In this document: one piece after another, positions 33,053 to 45,142 of the stretch | How positions within the stretch are numbered: the first letter of the stretch is position 1 | How the letters are laid out: every line of letters begins with the position of its first letter | DNA from: Spongospora subterranea f. sp. subterranea | Lineage: Eukaryota > Endomyxa: Phytomyxea > Phytomyxea > Plasmodiophorida | Assembly: GCA_049724395.1 (NCBI GenBank) | Contig: JAUGWO010000128.1 | Location: forward strand, 62,001-126,000 | DNA length: 64,000 nt | Direction: 5' to 3' | Made by a program: the position numbers and the translations under genes | The notes under the pieces: generated by a model | The model's database searches: none | The model's input: only the letters and a program-made list of their open reading frames with translations | Told to the model about the DNA's origin: nothing

Positions 33053-33880
33053 CTAACCCTGGTTACATCTTTCTGCATATTCGTCAATGTGCCTCCGGTT
33101 CATCTCCTCTCTTATCGCCACTAAAGAGCATGTTCCCATTCGCGTTTCACCATCTGGATTTCGATTACAATTCGCATGACCCCTGCCACATATTCTCCCC
33201 TCCAAGAACACGATCACTTCTTGAATATCTTCATCTGTTTGCTCCCTTTCATTCAACACTTGAATAAACTTTCGCAACTCCACACACGCCTCCGCCCGAA
33301 CTGCGCCTGGAATCACCACCGGAATCGCATACCTTACAATGCCATCTTGACCACGTATGACCGCCGGCACCTGATTCCGATTCCCAAAATAAACCTCGAC
33401 TGGCCTCTCAAGTCCAACCATCCCAACCTGCCATGAAAACATATCAGAACCTTATTCCAGTGCATGTAACTTTAAGATTCCATTCGAAATAACGAATTTA
33501 CCTTGGCTTGAGCAGCACGACAAGCATCAATCGTCAGACTCTTCGACCATGATAATATTCCTAAAAGTGGGGTTCGTCAGACTCCGTCGGCCCTCATCAC
33601 CGAAGGAGAAGATCGCACCAGTCTCAGTCTTCTCCGCCTGAAAAACCCGCCAACTCGGTCCAGGGCCCGTCGTCAGACCAACAATTTGCGCCATGGAGCG
33701 TACGATCGGGGCGCTGATCGGCCGGAGCGTAGTGGCGATCAGCGGTTCAGCTGCTCGATCTCCCTGGAAATGTTCCGTCAAGCAGTACGACCGCAGCGTT
33801 TGCGAAACAAACATTCGCAACGCATTACAAAAGTCGTTGCTCTGACTAATTGTAAGTCATTCGTGTATTAAGGTATACTG
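33053..33880 (-). CDS. Unrecognised protein, at least two exons, partly duplicated nearby
   Basis: One exon (about 33850-33527) contains NDFCNALRMFVSQTLRSYC, then LTEHFQGDRAA and a Thr/Pro-rich part. The next (33442-33053) contains RPVEVYFGNRNQVPAVIRG, AIPVVIPGAVRAEACVELRK and a C-terminal Cys/His-containing helix (GRICGRGHANCNRN). No start codon is certain. I recognise no family. The first part has a diverged inverted copy at 34030-34145, indicating a local duplication. Confidence 0.45.
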
Positions 33881-34001
33881 TAGATCAGCGACGAGCCGCT
33901 CTGTGCTTCACAGGCGATAGAGCCGACGTGCCAGCGGACTTTGCCGACATTGACATCGACCGTTCGCGATTACCTGAAAAACTGAAGAAAACCTGCAGAT
34001 C

Positions 34002-34205
34002 ATGGTGGACACATGGCAGCAATGTCAAGCTGTGGAGAGCAACGACTTCTGTAATGCGTTTCGAACTTTTGTTTCACAGACGCCGCGATCGTTGACGCAG
34101 TGCTTGACGGAACATTTTCAGGGAGACCGAGCAGCTTTCACACAGGCTTGGTCAGCCCAGGAAATGCTCGAGAACTCACGAAACTTTGAAACCCCATTGG
34201 AGTAA
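34002..34205 (+). pseudogene. Partial inverted copy of the 33.8-kb exon
   Basis: Bases about 34040-34140 match the reverse complement of about 33738-33840 at roughly 85-90 percent. In this orientation the product reads NDFCNAFRTFVSQTPRS and LTEHFQGDRAAF. Beyond that segment the two copies diverge completely and the plus-strand frame stops at 34205. It is either a remnant or an exon of a small paralogous gene. Confidence 0.55.
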
Positions 34206-34680
34206 TTGTTTGATAAAAATCCGTTGGACCTATTATTGTTAAAAATCCGTTGGAGTCATTGTTGATCAAACTCATCATTGTTGATAAATACTCGTTGACG
34301 GCATCAAATTGAGTCGTGGGCGGGAAAAGTGCGAGGCAAGTTATCTGCGTCACTGTAGGCATCATGCAGATTTGCGCAACCCCACGGGGTGACAGTCGAG
34401 GCAGTCAGTCAGGCCGATTTCTACCATTGTACACACAGGCGACATGGGTCAGTGGAGAGCGGCCTAGCGGGCCTTTCCAGTTGACTGCAGTCAATATCAT
34501 CACGGAATGTTTCCTGATGTGCTCTTTGCATAATAATCGTCAAATATCGATAGGGATATTGTCGGGAGAATTGCGGCCCTTCTCACTCGCCATAAAAACT
34601 ATCCCACCGGAGGACATATCGTTCTGATAACGCATCTGAGCTATAGGGGCTAAGGGGTTCGGCGTGTCCCGGTACCCGGA

Positions 34681-37600
34681 ATGGTACAGAAAAGCAGAGC
34701 TCGTTCTGCAGCTAAAAAACAGTCTAAAGTCAAAGAGAAAGAAATCGTTCGAAGACAAAAGGTAATGTTTTAATTTCTGTCGAGTCAATCGTGTGCAGCT
34801 TGAGTTTTTCGACCGTGTCTCTGTTAACGATGCTTGCAATTTCGTCACTTCGTGAACCTTATCAAGTGACGTTTGGCGGGGCTGTGGTTGTAGATCAATG
34901 AAACACAAGAGAACGAAATTGATCTGTTGACGAATATGTATCTAGAAGATTTTACTGTTTTGGACGACGATATCGATTACGAATTTCCCCGAGTATTTTC
35001 AGTCACCGTTCGGGGCCGAAACGAAAGTAATCTACAATTAACCCTTCGTGTTCGGTATTTCATTGACGCATCAGATTTTGTGGTTATTATAGCCATCTCA
35101 TTATTGTGTAATACGTAGGGTTCCAAGGGAATATCCTGACGATGCACTTAACCTGTCATTGGTTAACGTTAAAGGACTTTTGCCCCAAGACCAAAGGGTG
35201 TGCTGTTTGACCGTGATGGTTTGCATTATTGGCATTAATTTTTCAGCAGGAGCTGCTCGTCAACGTCTCTGAGCTTTCAAAATCAAAAATTGGTGAAGTG
35301 TGCGTTTACGATTGTGTTACTTTGTGCACGGATTATCTTGATGATCACGGTAAGTACAATGAAAGTGTTTATGATGATCTTTTAAGCGCCTCTTTCTCAG
35401 GGTTCATAATGCCTGAATCATTTCATGCCGAGATGACTAATCGGCTAGCGCTGAAAAATGAGCTTCAGACACAAACTGAACAGGAGCGGAGAAGGCAGCA
35501 GGAAAATATTGAGAACTCAATTTTCCAGCAGAGAGTTGAAGAAGAAATATATAAAAAAACTGCCCGGATTGAACGACATAAAACAAGTTCTTCACCTGGT
35601 ACAGGTACGAATCGAAGTTCCTCAAGCTGAGCATGATTAAATTAGCTTTTGCGATCAGTTACTGTCGCTAGTTCGCCCAAACCTAACGGAGGCATGGGAA
35701 TTTTTGCTATGGAAGATCTCGATTTTGACTCTTTTTCGTAAGTTTTTTTGCGTTGCCGATGGCTTGTAATCACCGTTTGCGTCTCCGCAGGGATGCGAAG
35801 GACGATGAAATGGGATATTCTACGAATGGCTCATCCGGGTCAGCGACCGATGATAATAATAGTACCGAGGAGACCGAAGATCAAACAGGTGACCGGAAAG
35901 AGGATCGCCTAACGTTTTAGTGCATATTAACCTCATCGAAGATGACGAGATGATTGCGATGTCCTTCAATGAGCAAGTTGGAACTCCACTTCAGCTTTTC
36001 CTGACCAAGAGGAATAATCAGCAGGTCGGTCGCATAATGCCGGTATGCTCCAAAACTCTGTTTTATTACATTTATTAACACAAAGTAGTCTGTTCAGCCC
36101 ATATCAGTTTCTATTCCGAATGCACCGAAAATGCCCTCGTTATACGATGTCTCTATCCAATTACGTAAATCGTCTAGATATTTGGAAAATTTTGCCGAGC
36201 TCGGTGTCCTTGGCCGGGGAGGGTTCGGTAGCGTGGTTAAAGCCAGGTTTGTAGCATTATGAATCCCGTTCCTTGTTGTTAATTCCCCTCAGGAATGTCC
36301 TTGACGGTATTGTTTTTGGCGTGAAGAAGGTATGGATTCAGGCGTTTTTTCAATCGGGCAATACATAAATAATTTACAGGTTCCTTTACCGCTGCGCAAT
36401 CATAAAGCGCGAGCTCGTATTCTTAGAGAAGTGACTACCATCGCCAGGTATGTGTATATTATGTTTTTGTTATGGCAGATTATAACTGAATTGTCAGACT
36501 TCATCACCGTTACATCGGTATTTTACCTTTCCACATGGCTGGTCAGAATAGTTTTTTGAATTTGGAGCGTGCACAGTGAGGTATTATCAGAGTTGGATTG
36601 AGAGGTGCAGTTCTGCGCCTTCACCCAAAACACCTGTAAGTGGTGCTTTCACAGTAACTTCCACGCCGCATGCCACACATGATTCTGTTCACGATTGGAT
36701 GAGGTGTGAGACATTGTTGTGCCTCGGGTTTTTGCTCACCGTTTTCGGTTGCAGTGGAGCGATAAATTCTGCCGGGAGTGATGGGATTGATGACGACTCC
36801 CTTCCCGCGGAAAGAGAAACCCTGTAATTTAAGCCATGATCTCACTTGCGAATCATTGTAATATTTTTCTTTAGTTTTATACAATTCGAATACTGTCCGA
36901 ACAAGACGCTACGTGACGTTATCGACGAAGGTGGGCTCGCTGAGCACACCGCGTGGCGCATTATGAGACAGCTATGTGAAGCGCTTCACTACATACATCA
37001 GCAAGGAGTTGTTCATAGAGATATCAAGCCTGTCAGTGTCATGGGGTACGGTTCGCTGTTGTTGCTGAATTCTTTGATGTCATAGCCCAACGGTGTGTCG
37101 TTGATCTGTGTGCATATCCAAATATTTGCATCTCAAACCTGGTTGTAGTGTTTTTCGATGAAAGCGGGGATATCAAAATTGGGGATTTTGGTAATCGTTT
37201 ATACTAATAATCTCGACCCTTGGCGACTAACTTCGAAATACAGGACTCGCTGTATCTCGAAATGCCGACGATCCCATTGAAATGCCTTCTGATGACCATA
37301 AGCAGGCGGTTGGGCAATCGGTATCCGAGGTTGCTGGGACGCCTTATTATAGGTCTCCAGAGTTGGAAGCCGGTAATTATCGTTGATTTCACAAAAGTGT
37401 CTCAACGCTGTTCAACAGGAGGAATTGTTTCCGAAAAGACCGACATGTATGCCCTTGGAATCACTCTTTTTGAAATGTTCACATCTTTTTCCACCTTGAT
37501 GGAACGTCATGTCGCATTGACAGCGCTGCGTAAAACCGGTTGGGAGCGACATTGCGATGCATAAATTAATCTGACCTGTAACGCAGGAAGATGCAATCTT

Positions 37601-40550
37601 GAAATGGAATTCTCCTGTAAACGTTTTGGCAAAGAATTCAGGGCCATAACATGCATGCTACTTGCCCCTAATCCAAAAGACCGTCCCTCCGCCGATGCAT
37701 TACTTCGGTAGAGTTCAAATGTCAGTCAATATTCAGTGCCTTGCACCAACCGGTTTTACAGTCAAGGATTGATTCCTCTGGCAGAAGATGAGGCTCAAAT
37801 ACAGTCTTCTCTTGATGCATTGTCAATCCCAACTTCAACATTCCGCTCTCGAGTCGTTGAAGCCCTTTTCCGTCTAACACCAGATCGAGCTGTCGATGTC
37901 ACCTACGATATGGACCCTCTGTCGCTTACTAACTTAACTCAGGTCTGCCCGGCCATCATCAATGGTCAGATGATCATCTAAACATACTCTACAGACGCCA
38001 GCGTCGGTACTCACTTCCTTTGCTATAAAAACCGTCAATCGAATTGAGGATATTTTTCGCCGACATGGTGCGGTCAAATATTCTACACCGATTTTGACTC
38101 CGAAGCGTATGTCGGTAGCAACCTGGTAGATGATTGCTAAAGATTTTTGATTTTCAGTCACCGTTATCAAAGAAAGCAGTCCCATCGTGATGCTGGATGC
38201 GTATGGCGTTCTAGTCCAACTGCCTCATTCATTAACTGTTCCCTTTGCCAGAACGGTAAAAGCGATGTGAATTATCAGCTCTTTCGTTGATCGCAAAGGA
38301 CTTGCAGGTTGCTCTTCGCTCAATCACCAGCATGCGACGTTATGATATTTCCCGAGTGTATCGCCAACCTGCTGGGGGCGGACAGCCCATCCAGATCCTC
38401 GTTGCCGCGTTCGACATGGTAAGAAAGGATTTGCTGTTTTTCAACCCGTAATCAACCGTATCAGGTCTACCTCTCATCAACTCCTCGTCGGCTGAATTTG
38501 TTATATACCTGTGAATTATTACGTGTACTGGACGACACATTATCTGTTCTTATTGGTGCAAATAACCGGGCTGTCATCTACGTTAATGATTTAATCATTC
38601 TGGAAGCGATTCTTGAGCAAGTTGTTCCGCTGGACAAATTTCCTCAGGTTGTCCATTTTTCAAAAAGTTTTCAAATTGGCTGATTCTAGCTTTCGCAGGC
38701 CCGACCAGCTATAGAATCACAGTTTGGCCGAGTGTGTTATAGTTCTTGGTCGCAAATCCGTCGCTCTCTCATTCAAGGTCGGTGATCCAGTGCATGTACC
38801 TCTTATCTAAACGTGGTGTAGATTATGGTTTGACTGAAGAATCAGCCCTTGTTCTTGATTGCTACGCAGCGATGAGGGGGGACCCTGCTGCTATACTTCC
38901 AAAGTATGCATCGTACCTACTGGTCTTTAGGAGATTTCACTAGTGGTTGCTTAGGTTTGAAGCTGCCTTGAATGGGCACGGTCTGGGTGCGCTACCGTTT
39001 ATCCGAGCGGCGCTAGAATCGCTAAAATCTTTGTTTCGTTTGATCGATGAAACTCGTTTAACCCACAAGGTACGGCATGACGTTGGTCATGTTTTCGGTT
39101 TTAACCAATCATAGATTCGTTTCCACGCCTGTATCGTCGCTGATTGGCATGTTTATCGAAGGGGCCTCGTATTCCAGGTTTCAGATATCTCAACTTCCGT
39201 CGTGGGTTTCATCAACCGTCATAGGTGGTTCACGATGCATCTGGTGTTCACAAGAGCATCGCAATCGGAGGACGGTGGGCTCACGGTTTTGTGACAGCCT
39301 TGTATTTGTATATTTACTCCGCTTTCGCCGCAGTTATGACGATCTTATCTCTCGTTTCCAATCCCCAGCGTCAAAATCCACTCCACAGTGTGCACTAGGA
39401 ATGTCGATCGCCCTTGAATCCCTGCTTCCGAACGGGTCGCAAGATCAAGGCGTATCTTCCTCTGTTCTGCTGTTCTGCAACGCCAACAAACTTCTGGAAG
39501 AACGGTACATAATTTTTGAGCGCTCGCGTGTATACTAATGCTGTTTAGTTTTCGGCTTGCAGTAAACTTGTGGTCGAACGGGTTTCAGGCTGAATATGAT
39601 GTGGATCCATCAGTCACTCTCGCCGCCCTTCCCAGGTATTGCCGCCTGCGCAACATACGCTTTCTGGTCGTGTTCAGAGCCGCGCAATACAGTTCGGGCA
39701 CGGTCGGTATTTCGCTTCCTAAACCATTTCCATCTCACGAGGTGTTCCAGGTAAAAGTCTTTGACATTACCAAGCACCATCAACATGGTGATCGCCACGC
39801 TCAAGGTCATCCTGTAAGTTGAGCCACACTGCTCATGTCGGCTCATTCACATTTTTCCAGGTTGAACTAAATAATCTGATATCGCATTTGCAAGCGGTGT
39901 CTGGCCGCAAGGGCGGTACTGTGGTCCATGAAAAAGGTGCAGTACATGTTCCGACTTTCGATTGTCACATCCTCACTTTTTCGTGCTGCAGATATCCATG
40001 CTGCCGGGGCTGACGCGAATACAACAATGGCGCAAGGCGCAGCTGCTGCATCATCTTCCACAGCGGCACCGATCGGCAGCCGAAATGTTGTTGAGATTAT
40101 CGAAGATAGTGAATCCGGAACATCGATTCGTGGTCATGTTCGGTCCGTTGCTGAATTGTCTATTGTTGTTGCTTTTTTTCATTTTTGGTCTTAGCAATCA
40201 ACACATTCCGAACGGCAACCACCTTGTCCACTCCGCTCACAGCGGGCTGTGAAGCCAGCCAATATCGAATTGGTAATCCTAAACATGAACATCCCCGATT
40301 GCCATATTCACTCCGTTTAGTCGCTATTCCCTTACCGATATCGGCCATCCGCCTTTGCCTCTCGGCTTTCTACACCGGTCATGTGGAAGGGATGCGTTTG
40401 CACTGTGGCTCGGCGAGGCACGCATGGAGGAGCTTGCTGTTGCTGTTCGTAGATTGGCTTCAGCAACAGCTAGAAAGAAATCGCATCACATTGCGCTATA
40501 TCTTCATTTACTCAACCGAAGACAGGAAGCTCGATCTATTACAGCTTTAA
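34681..40550 (+). CDS. EIF2AK4: GCN2-type eIF2-alpha kinase (RWD, kinase, HisRS-like), many short introns
   Basis: GCN2 senses uncharged tRNA and phosphorylates eIF2-alpha. ATG 34681 opens a Lys/Arg-rich leader. The RWD domain follows (QENEIDLLTNMYLEDF; EYPDDALNLSLVNVKGLLP; GEVCVYDCVTLCTDYL). Then comes a charged coiled coil (35410-35600) and an acidic Ser-rich linker. The kinase domain starts near 36150 (GRGGFGSVVKA, FGVKKV). It continues HQQGVVHRDIKP (about 36990), GDIKIGDFG, GTPYYRSPELEAG and KTDMYALGITLFEMF. The HisRS-like part begins after about 37770 (SALDALSIPTS-type helix, IFRRHGAVKYSTPILTPK, YDISRVYRQPAGGGQP). The C-terminal region ends near 40550 (IFIYSTEDRKLDLLQL). The second (pseudo)kinase usual between RWD and kinase in canonical GCN2 is not visible. 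The 3' end lies about 40 bp from the RIO1 stop, tail to tail. Confidence 0.92.
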
Positions 40551-40593
40551 TATAAATATTGTCTCAAACGAATAATAACTTAATTTCGAAAAT

Positions 40594-41917
40594 TTAATGC
40601 CGGTTCCTCTGCGACACCTTTATCGACCTTTGCTTCACTTTCTTCTTCATTTTGTATTTCCTTGATTCGCGTTTCTCTTCTTTGACCTCGGCTTTTGCCG
40701 CTTTCCGCATCGCCCGGCGCTGGGCTTTATCTGGACCCTCTGGCCTATCTTCCCACTCTTTTTCCTCGTCGTCATCGCTATCGTCATCAGTTTCGTCGCT
40801 TTCCTCCTCGTCGCTGCCCACAACCATGCGTTTCAAAGCACTGCTCAACGCCGAACTATCGCCGATCTCTTTCCTGGCCCCATCACCGTCCCAATCCCAC
40901 AGTTCGTCCAGCGTCCTTGGCACCGTCGTCTGTTCCCAGACAATATCATCGTCTTGGTCCTGCTCCATTTGATTCAGCTCATCGATTCGCCTTTCGACGT
41001 CGTCAGAGCTGACGAGCGATTCGTCGACAACGAATTCGAACAGCGTCCGAATCGATAAACAGTCGACGCCCTTCTTCTTGAAGAACGCCGTCACGTTCCG
41101 GCAGTCGATTCGGAGGAAATCGAACGCCATCGGGTGATCCCGCTCAACCGATTGCGAGACGTCAATGATATAGGGCTCCCCATCGTGGACCAGAATATTG
41201 TACTCGCTGAGATCGGCGTGAACCAGACGGCAATCGTGGTAGATGGCGTGCATGATGACGATCAATCGCCGATAGAGGGTCATGGCCAAGGTCGGCGTCA
41301 CGCAGGCGTCTTTCAGTCGTGGAGCGGCGTCCTCCCCCTCCCCAACCAACGTCATCACCAACACGTTCTTTCGTAGGACGATCGGCCTAAACCTCTGTTA
41401 ACTCAAAAGAAAAACATGGTTGTTGTGAAAAAGCGGAAACCCCGATGTTGTCGCGGGCGAAAACGACGATAGTGGTTTACCTGGGACAAGGTATTCCCGC
41501 CTTGTTCAAACGCAACAGATTTCGCATCTCTTTCTCGGCCCATTGTACAACCATATTGAGGTTATTCCCAGGTCGAACGGTTCCCCCTCGCATTCGGTGC
41601 TCGCCGATCACGTACTTCTGCCGGTCCTTGAACACGAGAATGGCGCTCTTGTAGATCTTGACGGCCAAACGCTCCTGTTCGGGGCTGACCGCGGCGTAGA
41701 CGTTGGCCTCTTTCCCAGTCGATATACAGCCGCCGATGCCCTGGATGGTGCCGTTGTTGAGCAGGCGGAACAGGATCAGGCGAACGCGCCGGTCGATGCA
41801 CTGGTCGGTCGTGGCGCGATCCTCTCGCGTGATACCCAGGCCCATGTTCCCACCAGATACCGACATCGTACCGCACGCCACATCCTCAACATTATCATCA
41901 TCGTCGTCAATACCCAT
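40594..41917 (-). CDS. RIOK1: RIO1 atypical kinase/ATPase, 40S maturation
   Basis: RIO1 acts late in small-subunit ribosome maturation. Exon 1 from ATG 41917 is Asp-rich, then [15 protein letters not shown] (the RIO nucleotide loop), [19 protein letters not shown] and an exon end at GIPCP. An intron of about 100 nt (GTAAACC...TTAACAG) is followed by [33 protein letters not shown] (catalytic loop with Asp and Asn), and [20 protein letters not shown] (metal-binding Asp). The remainder matches the RIO1 C-terminus: an acidic [17 protein letters not shown] block and a very basic tail with [20 protein letters not shown]. Stop at 40594. More acidic N-terminal exons upstream are possible. Confidence 0.95.
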
Positions 41918-42340
41918 CCTATCGTCAAAAGAACGTCACGATTCCTGTGTTGTCAGACAGGCGACCTCGGACAAACTCCGTCACGGATTTTTGCGCCATC
42001 GTGCCACATTCTGTCTGCAACGCCCAACATCAGCAAGACGCAACGATGTCTTTCCCAGAACGTTCATTTGGTGTTGGTATCTGATCGACGAAAAGTTTTA
42101 TCGATTTCGTCAAGATTGCGATATTTATGAACAAGATCATGTCCCAATCGACCCACAGTTTGTCATATTCATTAAACTTGACCAGTTATCTGGCGATAAT
42201 ATTTAGCCCTGGCCTCATACCCTCCGTCATCATCAGTTTCTTCTTTTCATCTATTGCTCGTGTATGGGGGGGGTTGATTTGTTCTACTCATTGACACGAT
42301 CCTCCAGGCTCTGGGGAGGTCGTTAACTGTCTGGAATCGG
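41918..42340. promoter_or_regulatory. Divergent interval between RIO1 and the SLC18-like transporter
   Basis: The two genes are transcribed in opposite directions from this stretch of about 420 bp (longer if the transporter starts at 42569). Frames within it have no motif. A G9 run lies at about 42266-42274. Confidence 0.4.
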
Positions 42341-44079
42341 ATGGCGAAGAACAATACGGCGTTGTTGGTCGCTGGGGATCCCGTGTACACCCGACGATCC
42401 ATCTCAATTGACAGACCAATATCGGGATCGGCAGGGACATCGCTGTGTGTCGCCATGGTTATCGCCACAGCGCCGTCCAGAAGCCGAACCGACGTCATAT
42501 CGTTGAACCGTTCCGAAGCGCGGCGCTCGACCAGCTCGACAGACGGTGCTGGCCACGACGCCGGCTTCATGCTCACCTACTTTAAACACGCCCATCCGTT
42601 CCCATCGCCGCCGTTATCGCCAGTCGCCCGATCCCATCCCAATTCCCCGTTCCTTCGCCACTCCCCGCGTCGTCAGGGCGATTATGTGTCGCTGACCGAC
42701 CCCGACGACGACGACGACTCGGACGACGACGCGTCGCCGACGCAATCGCTGAGAGCGAATAAGGCGGTGTACGCTCTGTGCATATTGAACTGTTTCATGG
42801 TCTTCCCCAACAGTCTAATCGGCCCGTTTTTTCCTGGATTGGCGCTGGAATGTGGAGTGTCGTTGACCAGCGCCGGGATCATTTTGTCGATGTTCCCGAT
42901 TGGGATGTTCACAACCGGCCCCTTCATTGGAATACTGACCAGGAACGTTCAGCCCAGGACGACCACGTTCGCCGGCGGATTCCTCCTGACCGTCTGCACT
43001 ATCGCGTTCGCGTTCGTGGACGGGTTCACGGGATTGGAGTTCATCGTGATCTCATCGGGGATTCGGTTCCTGCAAGGGATCGGCGGTTCAGCATATAGCT
43101 GCGGTTCCAGTACATTGGTGCTGAAGATGTTCCCCAGACACATCAGTATCACGGCGGGGATGTTGGAGATGGCCGCCAGTATTGGATACCTGATCGGACC
43201 GCTGATTGGCGGATTCCTTTATCGCTGGGGCGGATTCCGTCCGCCCTTCTTCGGTAAGGTTCCAGCACCCCACGCCCATCGCCCAACGATCCCGAAACTG
43301 ATCGGTCGCCAGGGATTGGATTGCTGACGATGATGGCGATGATTCCGTTATGGTTCATGGACCTATCGGTACCGGAATACCGACTGACCGACGACGACGA
43401 CGACGGCAACGACGACGACGTTGGAAGGAAATCGATAACCCCAATGGATATTCTGCGATCACCGAATGTGATCCCATTGATGGTTCTGAACATGATGGGA
43501 ATGGCGGTGCTGGGTCTACAGGAGCTGGCGATCGTCCCGGTCCTGTCCGCTGTTGGCGCCACGATGGGCCAGGTCACGTCCGTCTTCGTCATGACCAGCG
43601 TGATCTATGGCGTGTTCTCGGGCGTCACCGGCTGGGTCAACACGAAGTACCCGCAGATGACGTCGCTGGTCCTGCTATACGGGTCGTTGATCCTGGGCGG
43701 AGGATTGGCCTGGTTCGGCGGCGGATTGGACGACATCATATCGGATACGCTCCCCCTAGCGTGTATATCGTTGGTCGTTCTCATGATCGGCTTCTCCATG
43801 TCGCAGAACCCGATATTGCCCATATTGGTCGATATGACGTCCGGTCTTGGCCCCGATTCCGTTCATGTGCTGTCGGGGGTTCTCGCGTCGTCGGTTGGCC
43901 TTGGGGAGATCATCGGCCCGATCATCGCCGGTCTTCTGTTCGACTCGATCGGATTACCGTTGGGCGCGTCAATCATGGCCGGCACCATATTCCTCATCGC
44001 CGGACTGGTGTTCATTCAATTACGGCGGACCTATAGGGCGGCGGCGCCAGGTTATTCGGCTCTGGTCGTTGACGTTTGA
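42341..44079 (+). CDS. MFS transporter, SLC18/vesicular-amine-transporter-like
   Basis: A 12-helix MFS protein. Two starts are possible: ATG 42341, or ATG 42569 (MLTYFKHAHPFPSPPLSP), which gives a more usual N-terminus. An Asp-rich cytosolic stretch precedes helix 1 (LCILNCFMVFPNSLIGPFFP). Next come SAGIILSMFPIGMFTTGPF, a helix 4 region (FLQGIGGSAYSCGSSTLVLK) and helix 5 with ITAGMLEMAASIGYLIGP, the antiporter-type motif C of drug/amine carriers. Exon 1 ends at RPPFF near 43253; a 60-nt phase-1 intron (about 43254-43313) leads into exon 2. The central loop is again acidic, followed by six helices (for example GVLASSVGLGEIIGPIIAGL) and a stop at 44077-44079. A proton-coupled organic cation carrier is a reasonable inference; the substrate is not determinable. 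Confidence 0.88.
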
Positions 44080-45142
44080 CACGACCGATCACGACTCATA
44101 ATCTCAGATAATTCAATTAAACTATTATATGTCCCGTTAAAATTGACCGTCATTTCACTGTGGTTATTGATCCGGCAGAAAGATACAGCGAGCCCATGCC
44201 AGGTAACGTATCTACGATGATATCAGCGTATCGTCCCAGCACGGTTGCGATCATGTATGCTCGACAGGTGGATCGTTCAATCTGGTTTAGCAGCCTTCGA
44301 TAAGTCTGAGCAGTTACGAAGATCGCCAATTCCGAACTAGGTTCGGTTGATGTTGACAGACAACAGACGTCAGGAACACATGGACCGTCTGGCAGATATT
44401 TTCTCAACAAATATTTGGGGTTTCACAAAAAACGTTTTTTTTTTAGAACAAAACGATATTAGTCTTTCAAAGCAACACGAGATAAGACATTTGTCGAGAT
44501 TATGATGACTTAAAGTAGGGAATGGCCGAATAAAAGGTTTAAGATTGTATCTCACCCTGTAGGACCGTAACAGTTATTCACATCTGACCAGAACATGCTC
44601 TCTGCCAGACATGACCAATAACCTGGCATAGCTCATAGACACCACCTCGTTAGAACGTCGACCTACAACATGCCAGCGCAGCCGACAATTCGGGTAAAAA
44701 CTTGACACAGAGGAAGAGCGACAGCGGATGGCGATAGCGAAGACAATCGTGTAAATTGGAGCAGTGTTTTATGGGTTTTCGCGAGTATTGTTGATGTGGT
44801 CATCACCATCACATACCGACTGGAAAACCGGCAGCAGTAAACAGCATTCGGTCACCAATGGCCGCGTCACCTCTTCATCAATCCTTGGCGTGGCGTCATC
44901 ATAGACACACGTATCCTTGACGAACTCTAACGTACCTGTGTAAGCTTTCACTACAAATCAATCAAGTGACGAATGTGAGATCGATCGCAAATCAACCTCT
45001 ACGAGACGCCGCCAATGTAGGATTTTCATTAACATTGCGCATCCAGTTCTCAAACCAAAGACGACCAATAATTAGAAATAGAAAGCTGTATTCTGTTGAT
45101 CCGGAACGCAGGCGTGATGAGTTCCATGCAGGTGTGAGACCC
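44080..45142. other. No gene recognised
   Basis: Between the convergent ends of the SLC18-like gene and the tubulin gene. Minus-strand frames at 44410-44150, 44951-44769 and 45180-44992 are open and might be exons of a small unrecognised gene (the last contains EYSFLFLIIGRLWFENWM). Nothing links them firmly. Confidence 0.4.

Noticed and set aside
43350-44036. Second plus-strand and several minus-strand long frames over the SLC18-like gene
   Set aside because: Arg/His-rich shadows of a GC-rich membrane-protein gene; the real frame has twelve hydrophobic segments.
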